This document shows, one piece after another, positions 1 through 7,443 of a stretch of DNA of 64,000 bases. Positions within the stretch are counted from its first letter, which is position 1. Each line of letters begins with the position of its first letter. Source of the DNA: a bacterium (lineage in GTDB: Bacteria > Pseudomonadota > Gammaproteobacteria > Nevskiales > OUC007); NCBI GenBank assembly GCA_018222345.1, contig JAAFAL010000002.1, forward strand, positions 1 through 64,000, read 5' to 3'. The notes beneath the pieces were generated by a model. It was given only the letters and a program-made list of their open reading frames with translations. It was not told where the DNA came from and made no database searches. A program made the position numbers and the translations under genes.

Positions 1-694
1 GGCCGAGCACTACCCCAACATGGATATCGTGTCGGTGAGCAACAGCGCCGGGCACCTCGCGCACATCGAGAGCATGTGCGCCGAGCGCGGCTATACCAAC
101 GTGCATGTGATTACCGCCGACATCAACGGCTTCGACCCCGCCGAGCACGACCAGGGCAAGCCCTTCGACCGCGCCGTGTCCATCGAAATGTTCGAGCACA
201 TGCGCAACTACAAAGAATTACTGCGCCGCGTCTCAACCTGGCTCAAGCTCGATGGCTTGCTGTTCGTACACATCTTTGCCCACCCCACGCTGGCTTATCC
301 CTATGAAGTGCGCAGCGCCAAAGATTGGATGACCCAGTATTTCTTTGCTGGCGGTGTCATGCCCAGCCAACACCTGCTGATGCACTTTCAAGACGATATG
401 GCCATCGAAGACCACTGGTGGGTGAACGGCCAGCATTACGAGAAAACATCCAACCACTGGCTGGCCATCATGGACGCCGAGCGGCCGCGGATTACTGAAT
501 TGTTCGCACAGGCGTATGGCGCCGACGACGCCAAGCTATGGGTGCAGCGCTGGCGCATGTTCTACATGGCCGTGGCCGAGTTCTTCGGTTACGACAATGG
601 GCAGGAATGGGGCGTTGGGCATTACCTGTTCAAGCCGCGGGCGGCAGCGGGCGCGACGAACGCAACAGCCAGGCCCGCTGTCGAATCAGCATGA
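1..694 (+). CDS. SAM-dependent methyltransferase, cyclopropane-fatty-acid-synthase-like (5' partial)
   Basis: The gene is cut by the left edge. The frame is open from base 2 and gives 230 visible residues ending at TGA 692-694. It resembles the CFA-synthase/COG2230 class of soluble methyltransferases that use S-adenosylmethionine. The visible part starts after the first Gly-rich SAM motif and keeps the post-motif stretch VSNSAGHLAHIE, an acidic turn around ITADIN, and the family signature SIEMFEHMRNY. The C-terminal half is Trp/His-rich (DHWWVNGQHYEKTSNHW) and ends in GVGHYLFKPR, as in these enzymes. Substrate cannot be told; unsaturated lipid acyl chains are the usual one for the family. A composite repeat follows 16 bases after the stop, so the gene probably ends its transcription unit. 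Confidence 0.8.
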   Translation, partial: AEHYPNMDIVSVSNSAGHLAHIESMCAERGYTNVHVITADINGFDPAEHDQGKPFDRAVSIEMFEHMRNYKELLRRVSTWLKLDGLLFVHIFAHPTLAYPYEVRSAKDWMTQYFFAGGVMPSQHLLMHFQDDMAIEDHWWVNGQHYEKTSNHWLAIMDAERPRITELFAQAYGADDAKLWVQRWRMFYMAVAEFFGYDNGQEWGVGHYLFKPRAAAGATNATARPAVESA

Positions 695-710
695 AACATC
701 CACTTCACCT

Positions 711-940
711 GTCATTGCGAGCGCCAAAGGCGCGCGGCAATCCTCGCGGGCAAGCCGCTCGGCGATTCGCTGCGCGAATCGTTACCCGTATTGCTCCCAC
801 ATCCCCCATTCCGGCTGCGCCGGAATCGCCCCCTTCACTCAAGGGGGCTGTCATTGCGAGGCCGCGCAGCGGCCGCGGTAGTCTCAATGTGTAGCGCCGA
901 TGTCACGAGATTGCCGCGCGCCTTCGGCGCTCGCAATGAC
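711..940 (+). repeat. Composite interspersed repeat, copy R1 (full length)
   Basis: This 230-bp element is bounded by a near-perfect inverted repeat. The left end GTCATTGCGAGCGCC continues into GGCGCGCGGCAATC, and the right end (909-940) is its reverse complement with 1 mismatch in 32. Inside, in order, are a hairpin GATTCGC-TGC-GCGAATC (764-780) followed by GTTACC, a TGCTCCCACATCCCC tract, a hairpin ATTCCGGC/GCCGGAAT, a CCCCCTT/AAGGGGG palindrome (831-848), and a second GTCATTGCGAG module (850-885). Related copies lie at 7018-7253, 7301-7419, 23647-23778 and 27721-27909. No coding capacity of its own is evident. The start codon of the next gene lies inside it. Confidence 0.85.
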
Positions 941-1684
941 AGCTTGCTGTGGTTCGCCGCTTGCGTATTGGCCATCGTCATAGCACCCGCCGCGCTAGCC
1001 GAAACCACCACCAAAACCTTCACCGGCTACGGCTACGAGCTCGACTCCGGCAGCTTCCGCTATACCGAACACCACAGCCAGACGCTGGAGGACGGCCAGA
1101 TCGTCGATTGGCAGGTCGAGTACCGCAACCCGCAAGGCCAAATGATTGCCAGCAAATGGCTCAAGCCCGGCGACAACCCGGCAGTGCCAGAGTACGAACT
1201 GTCGGTCAAAACCAATGGCTATGTCGAAGGCATCCGCCGCATCGACGCCAACACCATTGAGCTCAAGCGGCAAAAGCCCGGCGAAGACACGCCGGAGACA
1301 AAAACTATCAGCCACGATGCCTCGGCCTGCGCCGACTCCGGCTTCGACGCCTACCTGCGGCAAAACTGGGACCGCGCCATCGCCGGCAAGAAGCTCAAGT
1401 TCGACTTCATCGCCGCAGGCCGCCTGGCCGACTACGGCTTCAAGGCCAAACGCATTGACGACACAACGTTTGAAGGCAAACCCGCGGTGCGCTTCGAAGT
1501 GTCGCTGGCGTCATTCTTGGGCGTTTTCATCGACTCGCTGGTACTGAGTTACGACCCCGACAGCAAAAAGCTGCTGGAATACCGCGGCGTGGGCAACCTG
1601 CCAGGCGACGACGACAAGGTTTATCCGGTGCGGGTGTCGTACTACAGCCAGCGGCCGGACGATTTGCCACCGGCTCCAGAATAG
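887..1684 (+). CDS. Exported protein of unknown function
   Basis: 265 residues if translation begins at ATG 887. I do not recognise a characterised family. The N-terminus has a signal peptide: an arginine-containing n-region, a hydrophobic core LLWFAACVLAIVIAPAA, and a likely cut after ALA before ETTTKTF. The mature part (about 230 residues) is rich in beta-type strands and charged residues, with YGFKAKRIDDTTFEGKPAVR and a closing VYPVRVSYYSQ. It may be a periplasmic lipid- or polymer-binding fold. ATG 887 is chosen because it is the only in-frame ATG giving a charged n-region; TTG 911 and TTG 944 are alternatives. The start and first 18 codons lie inside repeat R1, which is unusual. Expression level and start need experiment. 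Confidence 0.7.
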   Translation: MCSADVTRLPRAFGARNDSLLWFAACVLAIVIAPAALAETTTKTFTGYGYELDSGSFRYTEHHSQTLEDGQIVDWQVEYRNPQGQMIASKWLKPGDNPAVPEYELSVKTNGYVEGIRRIDANTIELKRQKPGEDTPETKTISHDASACADSGFDAYLRQNWDRAIAGKKLKFDFIAAGRLADYGFKAKRIDDTTFEGKPAVRFEVSLASFLGVFIDSLVLSYDPDSKKLLEYRGVGNLPGDDDKVYPVRVSYYSQRPDDLPPAPE

Positions 1685-1762
1685 TCCACTGAGCACGCTG
1701 CCGGCTTCACCTGCTGCGGCGAACGCGCTAGGCTGCCTGTCCACCTGATCGGATTGCCCGTC

Positions 1763-3127
1763 ATGGCATTACGCACTGCAGCGGTTGTATTGGCCGCCGC
1801 CCTGCTGGCAGCTTGCGGCAGCGACGACGAAGCCAGCGGCGAAGCCCGCGCGGCCTTCGCGTCGTCTTACCAAGCGCTACCCTCCAAATCCACGTTGATC
1901 GAAAACGCCACCATCCTCACCGGTACGGGCGAGCGCATCGACGGCGGCAGCATCTTGTTGCGCGATGGCAAGATCGACAAGATCGGGCAGCATTTACGCG
2001 CCAAGGCCGACGTGACCATCGACGCCGAAGGCCGTTGGGTGACACCCGGCCTGATCGACGCTCACTCGCACCTGGGCGTGTACGCCAGCCCCGGCGTCGG
2101 CCCCACGGCCGATGGCAACGAGATTGCTGGCCCCAACACCGCGCAGGTGTGGGCCGAACACGCCGTTTGGCCGCAAGACCCCGGCTTTGACACCGCGCTC
2201 GCCGGCGGCGTGACATCCATGCTCATCCTGCCCGGCTCGGCCAACCTGTTTGGCGGCCGCGGCACCACGTTCAAGAACGTGCCGGCGACGACCTATCAGG
2301 CGATGAAGTTTCCCGGCGCGCCGCACGCGCTGAAAATGGCCTGCGGCGAAAACCCCAAGCGGGTTTACGGCAGCCAAGGTGGCCCTTATTCACGCATGGG
2401 CAACATGGCTGGCTATCGCGAAGCGTGGATCAAGGCCAAGGACTACCTCAAGAAGCTGGAAGCAGCCGAGGGCGAGGATGGCGGCGAGCCGCCCACCCGC
2501 GACCTGCAGCTAGAAACGCTGGCCGGCGTGCTCAAGGGCGAGATCCTGGTGCACAACCACTGCTACCGCGCCGACGAAATGGCCAACATGCTCGACCTGG
2601 CCAGCGAGTTTGGCTACAAGGTCACGGCCTTCCATCATGGTGTCGAGGCCTACAAGATTGCTGACCTGCTGGCCGAAAACAATGTTTGCGGTGCACTGTG
2701 GGCCGACTGGTGGGGCTTCAAGCTCGAGGCCTACGACAGCGTGCGCGAGAACATCGCCATAGTTGACGCGCCCGAAGGTGGCTGCGCCATCGTCCATTCC
2801 GACAGCCAGTACGACATCCAGCGCCTGAACCAGGAGGCCGCAAAAGCCATGGCCTCTGGCCAGCGAGCTGGCTTCGACATCACGCCGGAGCACGCCATCA
2901 AATGGGTAACCGCCAACCCGGCAAAGTCCATGGGCATTCTGGAGCAAACCGGCACGCTGGAAATTGGCAAGATGGCCGACGTGGTGATCTGGTCCGGCGA
3001 CCCCTTCTCGGTTTACACCTTGGCCGACCAAGTATTCATCGACGGCGCACTGCTGTACGACCGAATGAACCCCGAACGACAGCCCAAGCGCGACTTTGCG
3101 GTGGGCATTGTGGAGGTGAGCCAATGA
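1763..3127 (+). CDS. Amidohydrolase-superfamily lipoprotein, metal site intact
   Basis: 454 residues. The N-terminus is a lipoprotein signal (VVLAAALLAAC), so the mature enzyme is probably anchored on the periplasmic side. The body is an imidazolonepropionase-like amidohydrolase. A beta-sandwich segment (STLIENATILTGTGERIDGG) leads to the metal motif LIDAHSHLG (HxH), then His residues in GEILVHNHC and TAFHHGVE and an Asp in IVHSDSQYD, so the usual ligand set is present. The C-terminus ends with the family's GKMADVVIWSGDPF. Substrate is unknown. ATG 1763 is preferred over TTG 1754 because it directly precedes the signal peptide. Its stop overlaps the ATG of the next amidohydrolase (ATGA), so the two are translated together. 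Confidence 0.88.
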   Translation: MALRTAAVVLAAALLAACGSDDEASGEARAAFASSYQALPSKSTLIENATILTGTGERIDGGSILLRDGKIDKIGQHLRAKADVTIDAEGRWVTPGLIDAHSHLGVYASPGVGPTADGNEIAGPNTAQVWAEHAVWPQDPGFDTALAGGVTSMLILPGSANLFGGRGTTFKNVPATTYQAMKFPGAPHALKMACGENPKRVYGSQGGPYSRMGNMAGYREAWIKAKDYLKKLEAAEGEDGGEPPTRDLQLETLAGVLKGEILVHNHCYRADEMANMLDLASEFGYKVTAFHHGVEAYKIADLLAENNVCGALWADWWGFKLEAYDSVRENIAIVDAPEGGCAIVHSDSQYDIQRLNQEAAKAMASGQRAGFDITPEHAIKWVTANPAKSMGILEQTGTLEIGKMADVVIWSGDPFSVYTLADQVFIDGALLYDRMNPERQPKRDFAVGIVEVSQ

Positions 3128-4416
3128 GCCGCTTCAATCAAATCATTGCTACGACAGCGCTGGCCGTGGCCCCGGCGGTCGGCGCGCAGTCCGTGCTGAT
3201 CGAGAACGCGACCGTGCACAGCCTCGGCGATGCTGGCACCGTCGAAAACGCCGCCGTGCTAATCAAAGATGGCCGCGTGGCGCAAATTGGCGAAGGCTTG
3301 GCCGCGCCGCGTGGCGGCAAAACTATCGATGCCAAGGGCAAGGTGGTCACGCCAGGTATTTTCGACCCCTTGTCGGCGCTGGGCCTGGTCGAGGTCTCGC
3401 TGATTGGTGGGACCGCCGATGACGCCGTTGAAGATACGAGCCTGAGCGCCGCCTTCGACGTGGCGCCTGCCATCAACCCGCGCTCGACGCTGATCCCCAT
3501 CAGCCGCATTGAAGGCGTGACCCGTGCACTGGTCGCGCCCAGCAGCCCGTCGGCCTGGCTCAGCACGCCGCCCGGGCACGTCATTGCCGGCCAAGCCGCG
3601 GTCATCAACCTGGGCAAACCGGCCACCGCCATCGACAAACGCCAAGTGGCGATGTTCGTCACCCTGGGTGAACACGGCGCCGACTTCGGCGGTGGCTCGC
3701 GTGGTGGCACCATTGCCAAACTGCGCGCTGCACTGGACGATGCCAAAGCCTGGAATGCCTTGTCAGACGCTGACCAGGTCGGCAACAAAGGCCACTACAG
3801 CATTAAACGCCCGGCACGCGAAGCACTCGCGCCGGTGCTGGCCGGTAACATGCCGGTGGTCGCACGCGTGCACCGCGCATCGGACATCCGCGCCGCACTG
3901 GCCGTGGCCAAGGGTTATGGCCTCAAGCTGGTTGTGGCCGGCGGTGATGAAGCCTGGATGCTCGCCGACGAGTTGGCCAATGCCAATGTGCCAGTCATCC
4001 TCGACCCCACATCGAACCTGCCTGCCAATTTCGAACGCTTGGGCGCCCGCGCCGATGCTGCAGCCATCCTGCATTCGGCCGGCGTGCTCATCGCATTTTC
4101 GAACGAAGACAGCCACAACGCCCGCAACCTCAAGCAATTGGCCGGCAATGCCGTGGCGCATGGCTTGCCGTGGGATGCCGCACTGGCGGCCATCACGCGC
4201 AATCCAGCCAAAATCTTTGGCTTGGATGCCCGCTTGGGCACGCTGATGCCGGGTTACGCGGGCGACGCCGTGGTTTGGTCGGGCGATCCATTGGAAGTGA
4301 CCAGCTTCGCCGATGCCGTGGTCATCAATGGCGCGGTGATTCCGATGGTCAGCCGGCAAACGCTGCTACGTGATCGCTACACGAAAGATGGCGAGTGGCC
4401 ACGCGCATACAAGTAA
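3124..4416 (+). CDS. Second exported amidohydrolase-like protein, HxH motif lost
   Basis: 430 residues, starting at ATG 3124 inside the ATGA overlap with the upstream amidohydrolase. A Sec signal peptide (TTALAVAPAVGA, cut before QSVLIENA) sends it to the periplasm without a lipobox. The fold markers match its neighbour: SVLIENATVHSL at the start, then VVTPGIFDP, and GYAGDAVVWSGDPLEV near the end. The crucial difference is that the position of HxH reads FDPLSALGL, so the two metal-binding histidines are absent. Some later polar residues remain (RVHRASD, SNEDSHN). It may be a non-catalytic partner of the upstream enzyme or use different chemistry. Co-translation with an intact paralog favours a heteromeric pair; this is inference. 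Confidence 0.85.
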   Translation: MSRFNQIIATTALAVAPAVGAQSVLIENATVHSLGDAGTVENAAVLIKDGRVAQIGEGLAAPRGGKTIDAKGKVVTPGIFDPLSALGLVEVSLIGGTADDAVEDTSLSAAFDVAPAINPRSTLIPISRIEGVTRALVAPSSPSAWLSTPPGHVIAGQAAVINLGKPATAIDKRQVAMFVTLGEHGADFGGGSRGGTIAKLRAALDDAKAWNALSDADQVGNKGHYSIKRPAREALAPVLAGNMPVVARVHRASDIRAALAVAKGYGLKLVVAGGDEAWMLADELANANVPVILDPTSNLPANFERLGARADAAAILHSAGVLIAFSNEDSHNARNLKQLAGNAVAHGLPWDAALAAITRNPAKIFGLDARLGTLMPGYAGDAVVWSGDPLEVTSFADAVVINGAVIPMVSRQTLLRDRYTKDGEWPRAYK

Positions 4417-4928
4417 ATACGACGACCGTTCTGACGGTCGCTGAAATCGACGCCGCCGAGCTAGCCAAGCTGCTCGGCGGTTTCGGTTTGGGCATCAGGT
4501 ATGTACAAGCCGGCGATGAAATTCCCGGCAGCTATTGGGGCGAGTGCGAGGCCGGCCTGATTGGCAACGCGCTGTACCTGCGGCCCGACACGCCGGTGCA
4601 CAGCGTGCTGCACGAAGCCTGCCACTGGATCTGTATGGACGAAGGCCGCCGCGCCACACTGCACACCGATGCTGGCGGCAGCGACACCGAAGAAAACGCC
4701 GTCTGCTACCTGCAAATTCTATTGGCTGACCGCATCACCGGCTTCGGCCGTGACCGAGCCCTGGCCGACATGGACGCCTGGGGCTACAGCTTTCGACTCG
4801 GCAGTGCGCGGGCGTGGTTTGAGCACGACGCCGACGATGCAAAACGGTGGCTCAAAACAAGCCGAGTTACGCTGGGGTTGGAGACAAAACTTCCCACACC
4901 ACCAGTGCCGTTATCGACCCGCCAATAA
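4395..4928 (+). CDS. Small putative zinc-site protein (HExxH-type motif)
   Basis: 177 residues from GTG 4395, overlapping the end of the previous gene by 22 bases. No signal peptide or membrane segment is visible, so it should be cytosolic. The central stretch LHEACHWICMDEGRR has an HExxH motif (HEACH), and SDTEENAVCYLQILLAD downstream offers acidic candidates for a third ligand. This suggests a short metallopeptidase-like fold, but I cannot tie it to a characterised family. The C-terminal tail after residue 150 is Pro/Thr-rich and overlaps the convergent gene's end by 62 bases. Position after two amidohydrolases suggests one operon. The alternative is a metal-binding protein without peptidase activity. 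Confidence 0.75.
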   Translation: MATRIQVNTTTVLTVAEIDAAELAKLLGGFGLGIRYVQAGDEIPGSYWGECEAGLIGNALYLRPDTPVHSVLHEACHWICMDEGRRATLHTDAGGSDTEENAVCYLQILLADRITGFGRDRALADMDAWGYSFRLGSARAWFEHDADDAKRWLKTSRVTLGLETKLPTPPVPLSTRQ

Positions 4929-5412
4929 CAATCGCCAGCAAATTCAGCTTGGAGAATGTCGTATTGGGGTCATGACTCGGCACGGTCTTCGTGTTGATTT
5001 CATTGACCACATTCTGCACATACGCCAGCAACAAGACAGAAGCTAAAGAAAATAGCCAGAATGGGTCGGGTAGCAATGATGTCAGGCGAACTGAAATCCA
5101 AGCCAATGCAGCGCCCATGGGATTGAGAACGTAATTCGCCTCAACCTCATCGGCTGATCGCTTGATGCGCGAAAACAACGTGTAGCAGAACAAGTAGGCA
5201 AACAACGCACGCAAAGGCGGCATGATGTTTGTGTTCTCTCGCGCCCGAACCAGTCTCCAATTCGCGTAAAACCAATAGAGTGAATACAGGCCCAGCGTCG
5301 CGACATCCATGACTACCAATTTGGCGGTGGAGACCGCGAAGTACATCGGCTGATCTGCTTGCCGATCCGAGCTGTCAACTCCGCCTAATGTCTGATCGCT
5401 GGCTATGCTCAC
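4867..5412 (-). CDS. Membrane protein of unknown function (DUF4234-like N-terminus)
   Basis: 181 residues from GTG 5412, with ATG 5346 as a shorter alternative. The segment MYFAVSTAKLVVMDVATLGL followed by YSLYWFYANWRLVR is typical of DUF4234-like membrane proteins. About four hydrophobic segments follow, including PFWLFSLASVLLLAYV and LLAIVIGGSITALVVW near the C-terminus. Function is unknown. GTG 5412 is 3 bases after the gpmA stop on the same strand, so translational coupling is likely if that start is used. The 3' end overlaps the convergent HExxH gene by 62 bases. Base composition is slightly less GC-rich than in neighbouring genes. Confidence 0.65.
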   Translation of the reverse strand: MSIASDQTLGGVDSSDRQADQPMYFAVSTAKLVVMDVATLGLYSLYWFYANWRLVRARENTNIMPPLRALFAYLFCYTLFSRIKRSADEVEANYVLNPMGAALAWISVRLTSLLPDPFWLFSLASVLLLAYVQNVVNEINTKTVPSHDPNTTFSKLNLLAIVIGGSITALVVWEVLSPTPA

Positions 5413-5415
5413 CAA

Positions 5416-6162
5416 TCAGGCCTTGGCCTGGTTTGCAACTGCCTCCGCTGCAGCCTTGGCCGCTTCGGCATCGCCCAAATAGCCCGAATCGACAACGTTC
5501 AGGTCAGCATCCAGCGTGTATTTCAGCGGGATACCGGTGGGAATGTTCAGGCCGGTAATCTCATCATCTGAAACGCCATCGAGATACTTCACCAGCGCCC
5601 GCAGGCTGTTGCCGTGGGCGGCAACTAACACGGTTTTGCCCGCGCGCAGGCTGGGCGCAATGGCGTCGTGCCAATATGGCAGCACGCGCTCCAAGGTGAT
5701 CGACAGCGACTCGGTGCCGGGCAGTACGCGGGCGTCCAGGTGCGCGTAGCGCGGGTCGTGCGCCGGATGGCCGGGGTCTTCTTTAGGCATTTCCGGTGGC
5801 GGCGTGTCGTAGCTGCGGCGCCACACCAAAACTTGGTCTTCGCCATGCTTTTCGGTGGTTTCGGCCTTGTTCAGCCCCTGCAGGCCACCGTAGTGGCGCT
5901 CGTTCAGCCGCCAATGGCGGTGCACCGGCACCCACAGTTGATCCATGGCGTGGGTGGCCAGTTGCAGGGTGCGGATGGCGCGCTTGAGCAATGACGTATG
6001 AATCTCGTCAAAGCGCAGGCCCTCCGAGGCCATCAATTGCCCGGCGGCTGTTGCCTCGGCAACGCCCTGGTCGGTGAGGTCAACATCCACCCAGCCGGTG
6101 AAGCGGTTTTCGAGATTCCACTGGCTTTGGCCGTGGCGCAGCAGCACGAGAGTTGCGGTCAT
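5416..6162 (-). CDS. gpmA: 2,3-bisphosphoglycerate-dependent phosphoglycerate mutase
   Basis: 248 residues, the normal length. The enzyme interconverts 3- and 2-phosphoglycerate in glycolysis and gluconeogenesis, in the cytosol. The phosphohistidine motif [10 protein letters not shown] is at residues 6-15. [15 protein letters not shown] carries the substrate-binding and catalytic Glu/Arg residues. The second histidine is in [17 protein letters not shown]. Start ATG 6162 is fixed by the motif lying right after TATLV; longer readings add nonsense. It starts 2 bases after the stop of the lipoprotein esterase and is followed at once by the DUF4234-like gene, so these three minus-strand genes form one likely operon. 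Its product has a short Ala/Lys-rich tail, which is not unusual. Confidence 0.97.
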   Translation of the reverse strand: MTATLVLLRHGQSQWNLENRFTGWVDVDLTDQGVAEATAAGQLMASEGLRFDEIHTSLLKRAIRTLQLATHAMDQLWVPVHRHWRLNERHYGGLQGLNKAETTEKHGEDQVLVWRRSYDTPPPEMPKEDPGHPAHDPRYAHLDARVLPGTESLSITLERVLPYWHDAIAPSLRAGKTVLVAAHGNSLRALVKYLDGVSDDEITGLNIPTGIPLKYTLDADLNVVDSGYLGDAEAAKAAAEAVANQAKA

Positions 6163-6164
6163 TC

Positions 6165-7067
6165 TTACGGTTCCTGAGTCGGTTCGGGTAAGCCGGCGCG
6201 GACACGAATCCACGCATCAATATCATCATAAACGCTGGACAGCCCGCGTAGCGGCGCCGACAGCACGGCGATCAGCCGCGCATGCGACAGGCTGGAATAA
6301 GTCTTGAGCGTCACGTCTGGCGCGCCAGCCTTGCTGGCGGCATTGGCGAAGTTGCGCGAGTTTTTCACATACACCGTGGTGTCGTTTTCGCCGTGCAGCA
6401 GCAACATCGGCGGCATCTGCTCATCAACATAATTGATCGGCTGGCTTTGCTCGTAGCGGCTGGGCGGGCCGAACATATCGGCCAGATCGTGCGCATAAAT
6501 GGGCAGGAAGTCATAAGGGCCGGCCATGCCGACAAAGCCGGAAATCATGCTGCGGAGGCCACCGACGCGATTCATGTAGCCCGAATCGGTCGCCAACAAG
6601 GCGCCAATGTGCGCGCCGGCCGAATGGCCCATGACGAATAGCTGCTGCGGGTTGCCGCCGTAGCGCCGCGCCAAGTCACGGGCGCGCATCACCGCGGCCG
6701 CACCGTCCTCGACAAAGGCCGGAAACTTCACCTGCGGATATAGGCGGTAGTCGGGGATGATGGTGACATAGCCCAGCGACGACATCGCTTCGCCAACAAA
6801 GCGGTACAGCGCCTTGTCGCCATCCGACCAACGGCCACCGTAGAAGAACACCACGACCGGCGCGTTCTGCGCTTCGACTGGCTGATAGATGTCCATGCGC
6901 TGGCGGGCATCCTCGCCGTAAGGCACGTCGGCGGTGAGCGTGTAGCCGCTTTTGGGCGAGAAGGTGTTGAGGATGTCTTGGCCAGCGCAGGCCGTGAGCA
7001 GCAAGCTCGCAAATAACCCTGCCATTGCCATTGCCATGCCCGCCGGCCGAGGCAGTCTAGTCAACAT
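6165..7067 (-). CDS. Lipoprotein alpha/beta-hydrolase (carboxylesterase-like)
   Basis: 300 residues from ATG 7067. A short basic n-region (LTRLPRPAG) leads into [17 protein letters not shown], a lipobox, so the protein is probably membrane-anchored outside the cytoplasm. The hydrolase core follows the BD-FAE/carboxylesterase pattern: [20 protein letters not shown] with an oxyanion GG, the nucleophile elbow MGHSAGAH, an acid in HGENDTTV, and a catalytic His in SSLSHARLI. Substrate is unknown, a small ester or lipid. ATG 7037 is an alternative start just before the hydrophobic core. The start region is derived from the closing arm of repeat R2, and its n-region resembles that encoded by repeat R1 upstream of the unrelated exported gene at 887. 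Confidence 0.85.
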   Translation of the reverse strand: MLTRLPRPAGMAMAMAGLFASLLLTACAGQDILNTFSPKSGYTLTADVPYGEDARQRMDIYQPVEAQNAPVVVFFYGGRWSDGDKALYRFVGEAMSSLGYVTIIPDYRLYPQVKFPAFVEDGAAAVMRARDLARRYGGNPQQLFVMGHSAGAHIGALLATDSGYMNRVGGLRSMISGFVGMAGPYDFLPIYAHDLADMFGPPSRYEQSQPINYVDEQMPPMLLLHGENDTTVYVKNSRNFANAASKAGAPDVTLKTYSSLSHARLIAVLSAPLRGLSSVYDDIDAWIRVRAGLPEPTQEP

Positions 7068-7253
7068 AGACGCCACCCAACGAGATTGCCGCGGTCGCTC
7101 TGCTTCCTCGCAATGACGCCCCCCTTGAGTCAAGGGGGTGGCCGGCGTAGCCGGTCGGGGAATGTGGGAGCAAGACTGGTAACGATTCGCGCAGCGAATC
7201 GCCGAGCGGCTAGCCCGCGAGGATTGCCGCGCGCCTGCGGCGCTCGCAATGAC
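7018..7253 (-). repeat. Composite interspersed repeat, copy R2
   Basis: Read on the minus strand from 7253, the copy begins GTCATTGCGAGCGCC and GGCGCGCGGCAATC, then the hairpin GATTCGC-TGC-GCGAATC (7184-7200) with GTTACC, TTGCTCCCACATTCCCC, a CCGGC/GCCGG hairpin, the palindrome CCCCCTTGACTCAAGGGGG (7122-7140) and the second GTCATTGCGAG module. The architecture is the same as R1 in inverse orientation. The closing arm beyond 7083 is degenerate but still matches copies R1 and R4 (GGGTGGCG, then TTGACNAGANTGCC). That arm contains the ATG of the lipoprotein esterase. The outer edge near 7018 is approximate. With R3, this fills the only gene-free stretch above 300 bases. Confidence 0.78.
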
Positions 7254-7276
7254 AATTAGTTTTTTTCCCATCAAGG

Positions 7277-7300
7277 TCATGTCATCGTCACCAGTTCTTC
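7277..7300 (-). repeat. 24-bp direct repeat of the gor 3' end (outer copy)
   Basis: These 24 bases are identical to 7420-7443, the last codons and stop of gor (residues EELVTMT and TGA). Bases outside differ on both sides, so the match is exactly 24 bp. The copy has no open gene body and lies beyond R3, which suggests duplication during insertion of R3 or a recombination event. Confidence 0.85.
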
Positions 7301-7419
7301 GCGGCCAAACGCCGCGAAGAGCGGTTTTCTGCGAAAACCGTTACCCAGGCTTGCTTCCACACCCCCGCGCGCCTCCGGCGCACAGCCCCCTAACTTAGGG
7401 GGCAAATAAGACGCTCCAC
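7301..7419 (+). repeat. Composite repeat, internal-module copy R3
   Basis: This 119-bp segment contains only the inner modules of the repeat, in plus orientation. It has a hairpin GGTTTTC-TGC-GAAAACC (7323-7339) followed by GTTACC, a TTGCTTCCACACCCCC tract, a GCGCC/GGCGC hairpin and the palindrome CCCCCTAACTTAGGGGG. The outer GTCATTGCGAG arms are absent. It is bracketed exactly by two 24-bp copies of the gor 3' end, so it lies directly after the gor stop. It could act as a 3' hairpin structure on the gor transcript. Confidence 0.8.
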
Positions 7420-7443
7420 TCATGTCATCGTCACCAGTTCTTC
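7420..7443 (-). repeat. 24-bp direct repeat of the gor 3' end (copy within gor)
   Basis: This is the functional copy, encoding the gor C-terminus and stop codon. Its twin is at 7277-7300, 143 bases away, and the interval between them is repeat R3. Confidence 0.85.
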
